Shown piece by piece: positions 14,612 through 22,800 of a stretch of 23,425 bases of DNA. The position numbers and the translations under genes were made by a program. Under the pieces are notes generated by a model. The model saw nothing but the letters and a program-made list of their open reading frames with translations. It did no database searches and had not been told where the DNA came from. The DNA is from a virus. The DNA lies in IMG/VR virus record IMGVR_UViG_3300021963_004309, positions 1-23,425 of that record; one strand, given 5' to 3'. The first letter of the stretch is position 1. Every line of letters starts with the position of its first letter.

Positions 14612-16894
14612 ATGGCAATATTTGGACAATATCAAGGCGGTGATGCCTTCAATGTGGCTGGCAATATGGACGCTGTGCTTAAACAGCAAGCGGCTACTAA
14701 CCAGTCTATGTTGGATGCTGTATCCAAGTTCAATCAAGCGAGAGAGGAGATGACCACACTGCAACAGCAGACTGGGGCTATCATGTCTCAGTATGGTGTT
14801 GACGAGAAAGGGAAGCCCGATGATACGGCTCCTAAGTATGTTCACGACCTGTTCAAGAATGTTAACAAGGAAGGTGGCATTGCCAATCTTTCCAGAACCC
14901 AGTTGGTTGCTGGACTTAAGGCTTACGAAACAGGAACTCAGGTTGACGCTCAAAGGCAGAACCAAGCGTTTAATGCGGAGAAACTCAGACAGGCTAGACT
15001 TACAAATGACATCACGGAGATGCAAATGCAAGCCGCTCTTAAGGCTGAAAAGGAAGCACAGAGAATAAGAGAGGCATATAATGACCCTGAACTGAAGAAA
15101 GAAATTGAAGCCATTGCAAAGGAAAAGTTAGAAAATGTAAAAGAAGTAACAAAGGAAATAAAAGTAAAAGGTGAAAAGATTAAGTTTACGGCAGAAGAGA
15201 TTTCTCCGTACCTAGATAGGCTGAACAAAGCAAAAGCAGAAGGCGACAAGAATGCAGAAGCCGAAGCATATGATGAAATCGGAAAACTGCTTCATGGCAA
15301 AACAAGCAAAGGCCGTGAAACAAACATAAACATATTAGACCAACTTGATGAAAATGGGATGTTGATTACCGAAGAGGTTAAAAACCCAGATTATATCCCA
15401 TATCGTTCCGTAAGAGATGCGGCTAAACTTACTGAGCGTAAGGTTGGTCAAAACATAAATCCAACAATACCTGAAGCACTGCTTAGAGGCATCGCTGATG
15501 AGCAACTTAAAAAGTACAATCTTGCAACCGCTGGAAGAGAAGAAAACGAACAGGCAAGGCTTGCTCTTGAGATTCAACAAAACTCTTTGGTTACTGGTGG
15601 CAGACCTGTTGATAATACAAGGGTTGGAGATGTCTTAGGTTTACTTCCAAAGTCTAATGCACCCAAGAAAACATTCGTCTGGAACAATCCAGAAGCACAA
15701 GCATATCAAGTAAAGATTGACAACATTGACGAACAGATTGCCAATCTCAAGGATTCTATAGCGGTAAACAAGGGAGGTAATACTCAGCAATTTTATGCTG
15801 GTCTTGGAGGAATGTCTATACCAAGAGGAGATGAAAGAGCCAACACAAAGGCTGTTCTTTCCGCAACTCTTCAAATAAAGCAACTTGAGCAACAGAAGAA
15901 AGCACTTGACAGCAAACTTCAGTCTGTTGAAGATAAGACAAGAATTACATCTGTAAAAGCCGCTCAATCGGTTGCTTCTTATTCTGGCGGGGAAGTCCAA
16001 GCGTCTGAAGACACTTGGAAGCCTGTAATTGAAACTGTTCAAAAGAAATATCAGCGTACTCTTGACGAGCAAACAAACGATGAGTACTTGATAATGAAGA
16101 ACTACTTTGAGAAAACTGGTGGAGTCCCTCCTACATTTACAAAAGAAGCGTTTTACGCATCCAAGGGCATCCAGCGTCCTATGGTAGTTCAGGCTGGTGG
16201 TGGATATCTATACGCACAAGGCCCAGACGGAAAGGGCCACTTCCTTAAGGATGAGTCTGCTCAATCTAGCCAAATGAGCATTACCGACCAAGAGAAGATG
16301 TGGAAGGCTGGTGAATTCTCCAAGGCCAGAAACCTCAACGGCCTTACTGTCAATGGTTATACATTCAGAGGTGAGGTTCGTGTTGGGGATATTGACCAAG
16401 CAAATAAGGTTAAGGATGGCGTTTTCAAGACAACAAGAGCCTTGAGTGCCTTGGACTCGCTTATTGACATCGCAGACAACAAGGGATTGTTTGAAAAACT
16501 GTTGCCTACAGAAGTTTCTGGTATTGCTCAGGCTTTGGCTAATACAGTCCAAGCGGCTAATAGAACAGAAGTTGGTGGTTCTGGTGCATGGTCTAATCAG
16601 GACCAAGCAAACATTGACAAGATTATTAGAGACCCTTCCAAGGGGCATAACGCTATCTTTACTTCTCAGACTGTAGCCTCTCTCAAGGCTTATAGAGCCA
16701 GACTTGAACAATCTATGGTTGACAGCGGGAGCATTTATGGTTTTGCTTTTGAAAGAAATGGGGGTCAGGGAAGCATGTCTTCCCAAGTGGGTCAGTTCCG
16801 AATTCAGTATGCCACTGGCATGGCTAAGTTTGGAGACCACGCCCAAGCCCTTGAATACGCAAAACAATCCCTGAACTTTGATGCCAACGAATAA
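14612..16894 (+). CDS. Internal virion protein, long coiled-coil
   Basis: This encodes 760 residues. The function is inferred from position, and no enzyme motif is seen. It is helical overall: residues 108-185 form a long charged coiled-coil (AEKLRQARLTNDITEMQMQA and following heptads), residues about 362-450 contain a second one (IKQLEQQKKALDSKLQSVED), and the C-terminal 170 residues (ALSALDSLIDIADNKGLFEKLL, then GAWSNQDQANIDKIIRDPSKG) look globular. Such proteins assemble around the portal inside the head and help build the trans-envelope channel. From about residue 160 to 500 codons shift to A-ending (AAA, GTA, ATA, GCA), unlike both ends, suggesting a replaced or recently acquired middle. 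Its last 14 bases overlap the next gene's start. Confidence 0.8.
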   Translation: MAIFGQYQGGDAFNVAGNMDAVLKQQAATNQSMLDAVSKFNQAREEMTTLQQQTGAIMSQYGVDEKGKPDDTAPKYVHDLFKNVNKEGGIANLSRTQLVAGLKAYETGTQVDAQRQNQAFNAEKLRQARLTNDITEMQMQAALKAEKEAQRIREAYNDPELKKEIEAIAKEKLENVKEVTKEIKVKGEKIKFTAEEISPYLDRLNKAKAEGDKNAEAEAYDEIGKLLHGKTSKGRETNINILDQLDENGMLITEEVKNPDYIPYRSVRDAAKLTERKVGQNINPTIPEALLRGIADEQLKKYNLATAGREENEQARLALEIQQNSLVTGGRPVDNTRVGDVLGLLPKSNAPKKTFVWNNPEAQAYQVKIDNIDEQIANLKDSIAVNKGGNTQQFYAGLGGMSIPRGDERANTKAVLSATLQIKQLEQQKKALDSKLQSVEDKTRITSVKAAQSVASYSGGEVQASEDTWKPVIETVQKKYQRTLDEQTNDEYLIMKNYFEKTGGVPPTFTKEAFYASKGIQRPMVVQAGGGYLYAQGPDGKGHFLKDESAQSSQMSITDQEKMWKAGEFSKARNLNGLTVNGYTFRGEVRVGDIDQANKVKDGVFKTTRALSALDSLIDIADNKGLFEKLLPTEVSGIAQALANTVQAANRTEVGGSGAWSNQDQANIDKIIRDPSKGHNAIFTSQTVASLKAYRARLEQSMVDSGSIYGFAFERNGGQGSMSSQVGQFRIQYATGMAKFGDHAQALEYAKQSLNFDANE

Positions 16895-19800
16895 CGACCC
16901 GCTTTTCCAGACAGGTAAGCAATTTCTAAAGACACAAGCAAGCCAAGCAACACCTGCTGGCATGCCTATCGGAGAAGCCCCTGTTCAACAGGAAGGCGGT
17001 TCTAGTTATGCTGATATGGCTAACGGACAAGGCAATCACGCTTGGTCTCAATACGCAAATGTCGCTGATGTTAAGGGGCCGTCTTCGCTCAAGGCTCAGC
17101 AGATAACAAGCCTCAGCGATGAGCAGTTGATGGAGGCAATCAAGGCTCCGCTTAGCGGAGAAGAGGTTGCCATGAAGATGAGTGCCATCCAAGAGTATGG
17201 AGGCGAGATTGATGCGTCTACCATCTCCAAGGAGGAGTTTATCGCATATGATGCATGGCGTGAAAAACAGAACTTCAACTTCATGGGTGCTGTCGCTGAA
17301 GGTGCATTGATGGCTGTTAAAGATATCGGCAAGGGTGTTTATTCTGCTGGTACTGACTGGAAGAAACTTGGCTTGGCTGTTGGACTTTCCGCTGTGTCTA
17401 CTCCTGTAGTTGGGTTTGGCGTTGCGTATGGCTCTTCCATACTTGAAGGTGCGGCTAGAGGAACAAGAGATTTGGGAGGTCTTGCTGTTATGGCGGCTAA
17501 CCATCCTGGGTCTCCTCTTTATAGAATGTTCGTTAATCCCACGAATGACATGGACAAGAAGTATGAAGACTTCTTGGACCTTGCTCGTTGGAATTCTCAG
17601 TCGGAAAAGATTCTTGCTGGCAAGAGCAATGCCTTGATGCCAGATAAGGAAGTGTACGAGAAACTTTTCGGCAAGGCGTTTGGAAATCAAGTGGATGAAT
17701 TCATTGGCGTGAACAAGGAGTTGGCTACAGCCGCTTCCTACTTCCTAGACCCAACGACGCTGTTGATGTTTGCTCCTGCTGGTCTTGGAGAAAAGATATT
17801 CGGCAAAGCCGCCGCCGCCGCCATCAAGTCTGGAGAGGCTGGAAATACACTTGGACATGCGATGTCCGCTAAGTCCGCAAGAAATGCATTCAAGGCAAGT
17901 TGGCTCAACTCGCTTGGTGAAAACCTCAGAAAGTTCTCCGATGTAACGACACAGCCTATTGATGCTATGTTCGATAACATAACAAGAAATGCTGAGGCAG
18001 TTACTGGTGCTAAGACATCTATTTCCCATGGAGGAACTGTTCGTGTAACAAGAACTGCGGCTGGTCATGGAGGCACTAGAGGTCCGACTTCTGTTGTGCA
18101 TGCTGGTATGGGTGCGTTGGGTATGTATTCGCTGTTCCACATTCCCTATGCATTGCCGATTACATCCGTGTATGCTGGACTAAAGGGCGTTGGCCTCATT
18201 GGTGATACCATACTTGATATAGGCAGAAGGGGCGTTCAGAACAGTTCCACAGTCATGGGTAAGGCTATAAAGGCATCGCTTCCGATTACGATGTACATGC
18301 AAGACCTAGCAACCACCACAATCCATGGTGGCGTTTATGGTGGCGTTATCGGATATGCCGCAAGCGGTCAAGAAGGTGCGGCTGGGGGTATTGGAACAGG
18401 TGCGGCTCTTGGTGCTGTAGGTCACAATGTCGGTTATGCTTATGGCACATTCAGCGGTCAGTTTGCAAGAGAGGCTTTGTATAAGGAATTTGACACACAC
18501 TTTAACACACTTAAGGAAAAGGGTCATATCCTCAAACACGACAGGGTTCGTGAGTTTGTTGAAAGAATTCGTTCAGACCATGGAGACGAAGAGGCAATTC
18601 GTGCTATCTCGCATGTGATGGCTCTTGAGAAGAGCAAGAATACCGCTGTGGCTTACATGGGTTACAGCGACTTCCTTGGTGCTTTGGCTAATGACCCCAA
18701 GATGTGGGAATCTGTCATTGGAGAGAACGGACCTGAAAGAAGACTTTCTCCTACTGGAGAGATGTTGCACAGAGCCATGAAGGGTGTTGTTGAAATGGAT
18801 GAGGGAGGAAACATCGTTAGAGATGAAAACGGAGACCCCATTCTGCTAGGAAGGCGTGAGCGTGTTGAGTCGCTTAGAGTTACAAAAGAAGACAAGGCAC
18901 TTATTGGACCGATGCCTGAACAAGAGGGAGGCATAGTTAATCCCAATCAAGCGGCTTGGAATGGGCTGTTCCTTGACGGACGAGGAAATAGTAGCCCTAT
19001 TAAAATTTTTACAGACGGAGAAACAGGAAAGAATCACATCATAATCAACACAGACATGTTGGTTACTCAGCGTGATAAGTACGGCAATCCAATCTACGAT
19101 ACAGCGTTCCGTGAAGGCAGAAGAGCCAACATGGACAAATCTCAAGACATCAGGGTTTCAGAGACAGTGGAAGGCCCAAGAGTCAGAAGACAGGTGCTAG
19201 CAGAAGGAGTTGATGAATACGGAATACCTCTCAAGTCCAAGAAGGAGCGTACAGTTGCAGTGCCTGACGAAAACCTGATTGGTCCTATGCCCGCTGAAAC
19301 AAGGATTGTCACTAGAAAGACCTCTGGAGATATCGGTCCTGTTGCTCCTGTTGAGGTGATTACTGGCAGAAGAATGGTTCAGGCCAAGACCGCTCCGATT
19401 GGAGAGTTGTGGCATGCAATGAATAGTGCCTACAGAAAGATTAACCATGGGCAGGACATTACGAATGCAGTCCGTGATTGGCTGATTGGTTCTGGAGGAA
19501 AGGCTGGAAGAGCGTTCTCCGACAGAAAGCAGACTGTCAAGTTCATGCATGAAGTCTACAGAGCCATTGGCGGTGACAATCGTGACACAGGGTACAATGG
19601 TGCTTGGATGAAGGCCATCAACGAGTTTGAACAGACTGGCGAAATCAAGTCCCCAGAAGTTCAGAGAGCGTTCAGGGATTTCATTGAGGAACTTGGCGAA
19701 GCCATGTTTATCGGATGGGAAAGTGGAAAGCCGTTTGACTACATCTACAAGGGCGGTGACTTGGGCTTTGCCAGAAACCTTGTCGAAAGCGTCAAGGATA

Positions 19801-22800
19801 CATTCTTCAACCGCTCGCTTCGTGAGGCTACCAACCTTGGTGCTGACATCAGAAGCAAGGACTTCTTTATCAATTGGTTCAAGGAAGCAAAGGACGGACG
19901 CAAGTTCAGATTCGACCCTATCCTTGAAAGCACATTCAATGACCTTATCCGTTGCTACAGGGATAATGAGATGAAGGATGCTGGTCGTAAGAGGATTGAC
20001 CTCACGACTCTCAACTCCGCTCAACTCAAGAGACAAGCAGAAATATATGGATTTGAAGACAGGATTGAAATGGATGCCAATGGCGAATGGAGAGTAAAGT
20101 CCGACGAAAAGTACCATGCTGAACAGTTTGTCAAGGCTCAGGCGATGGGAATGGAGATGGCTCATGCATTCCAGACCAATCCTGACCTCTTCAATGGAGT
20201 CGATGTTCAGATTGTCACCAATGGTGATGCTAGACTTGGCACTGTAGAGGCTAACTTTGCGGCACTGGACGCTTCCAGCCGTGACCCTAACTCTTCCACA
20301 GCCGACACGCTATCTCAGCGTAGAGGGGCTTTCCTGTTCCAGAACGCAGACTTTGCAGATGTCGGCATAGGTATTGACGAAATGCTGTCGGCACAGGCTG
20401 AGCAGGTTTACACCAGTGGGGTTTATGCACCACGCACAAAGGGTAGTTTTGGTGCTAGAGGTAGACCCAGAACTACGCCTACTGGCAAACTTCAGGCTGA
20501 CTTGCTTGAAGCGATGAAGACAGGCAAGAAGTTGATTATCAGAGGCGTTCCTAATGAGAAGTTGTTTGCCATCATCCAGAAGTATGTTCCAAAGAGCGTA
20601 TCCGATAACATCAGAACACTTGCTCCTCTTATCGTTGATGGTGGCATTTCCGCTGATAATGTGCTTAGGGGCCAGTATCATGGCTTTACTCAAGTCGATA
20701 AGGATGGCGTAAAGCGTAGCAGAAAGACTGGAGATGCGTTCAACGCAAGAGAAGTGACATTCGTTCCTTATGACTTGGAACTAAGTTGGACGCTTGACAA
20801 CATCAAGAACCCTCAAGTCAACTACGAGCGGGCTCACTTGGCTTACAATGTTAAGTCCATGGATGTCGATGCGTTCAATAGACGAATTCATATCCTTTGG
20901 AACCAGAGCCCAGAACTACAAGGTCTCTATGGAGATGTCCAACAGTTCATAGACCACGCCTACAGAACAATTGACGAGTACAGCGGTAGCAAGGAAATCC
21001 CTGCCGTGGAGTTCTTTGGTGAAGGTGAGACCGCAAGACAAAGGCGTAAGTATGTCGTTGCGGCTATCGGTGCTTCCCCAAACATTGCACACAAGTTTGC
21101 GTACAGCCTTGCTGAAGCAGAATGGCATTCCTATCAGCATCACGACAGGACTGCCGAGCAAAACCACCCTTGGCACAGACTGAGACTTGACGGACTTACT
21201 GGCCTCCAATCTATTGATGGTGAAAGAACGAGAATGCGTGTCAACGAAACGCAATACTATAGAGCAATGGTTCCTACTCCTACAACGGAAACTGGAGCAA
21301 TGTGGGTAGATAGTTCTGGAAATCCTGCAAAATATCAACCTTCCGATGCACTTAGACCTAGCAAAATGTATAATACAATTGGAGAGGAAGTAACTTCTCT
21401 TCAGCAAAACATTGAAAGACTTGATAGGGAAATCGCTATAAAAGACAAGTTTGGAAGGCGTGGAGGCAATCCTTCTTACAGTTGGTATAAGGAGCAGAAA
21501 AGGAATGCACAAAACAGACTTGATGAAATAAATAATGCTAGGTCGTCTGGCGAAGGAAACAATCAGGCCATTTTAACTCAACCTTCAGATTCTACTGGAG
21601 AGTCCAATATGACTCCTGATTTGAGTAAGATTCCAAATATGAGTCCTCAGAAACTTGGTCGTAGATACGACATGAACTCTGAGAAGTGGAACTCTGGATT
21701 TATCGGTAGAGCCGCAGAAGAGAATCCGACTTGGGTTGATAGAGGAACTCCTGTTGGAAAGATTGAAACCCTTAAGGATAAAATGGTTGAGTTCAAGATA
21801 GGCGGTCACAAGTCCAATGTAATAACACTTGAGATATTGACAAAGAAGGGTGACATGGTTTCTTTTGTTTACGCAGAACAATCTAAGGATGGCAAGAGAT
21901 TGACGCATGTTGCAGTGCATACTGCTCCTCACTGGAGACAAAGAGGATATGGAGACATTGCTTACTCTGAGTTAATTGAAAGAGCCAGAGCCTTGGACTT
22001 TAAGGCTTTTGATGGAGAGATTATCAATTCTAAGGCACTTCCCATGCGTATGCGTGATAAGCGTTTTGGAGTTGGAGGTTCCTTTATTGTTGGACCAGAC
22101 TGGGAAACTATAGTCGATGTGGCTACACAGGCTGAAGTTGTCAGAAGACTTGACAACTCCATTGACCTTGGAGCGGAACACGAAGGAGTTCGTGTCAGTT
22201 CGCCTATTATTCCTTCTGCATTCTACCAGACAGCCGAGATTGGCGATGGCCCTATTCCTATCAATGTGGAGACGATGAAGGACTTTAACATGTCTACTTC
22301 GGACAAGCCTTATAATGCCGATGCGGTTTCTAAGCGTTTGAACGACCCGCTCTCCCTTGTCAAGTCTCTTAACAAAGAAAGAGCATTTAAGCCGTCTAAG
22401 TTCAAGGCATTGTTCCAGCCCGCTGATACATTTGGGGCTAAGTCTGAAGCCGAGGCCCAGTTCCTTAGAAGTAACTACAAGTGGGCAAACGAAGAAGCAA
22501 AAGACATATTTGAGTCTGAAGCCTTAAAGCGTTTTGTAAATCAGTTCCGTGTTGGACAGGAACCTGTCACTGTAGTCAAGTGGGCGTTGGAGGAATGGAA
22601 GCGTGTGCATGGAGATGTTGATGCGTATAACGCTCAGTTTGTTACTGGAAGACCTGTTGTTGTTATTGGTACACATGGCACTCCTAGTGCAGAATTGGTA
22701 AAGGTAATGAAGTTTGATTCTGATAAATTGGGTTCCAATACTACCGCTCAGACAGCAAAACGAGGCACATTCCACGCAGGTACACAAGAAACATCGTCAA

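Noticed and set aside
16208-17690. Two minus-strand frames of about 250 codons over the end of the 760-residue gene and the start of the giant gene
   Set aside because: Both are shadows of continuous sense coding sequence, are composed mainly of L, S and R, and would overlap each other.
17808-17822. (GCC)5 microsatellite
   Set aside because: It encodes five alanines in a helical stretch of the giant protein and is in frame; there is no sign that it acts as a slippage or phase-variation site.
19197-20165. A 322-codon minus-strand frame inside the giant gene
   Set aside because: It is an antisense-register shadow of a gene with biased codons, with no start context or motif; the sense frame is continuous through the region.
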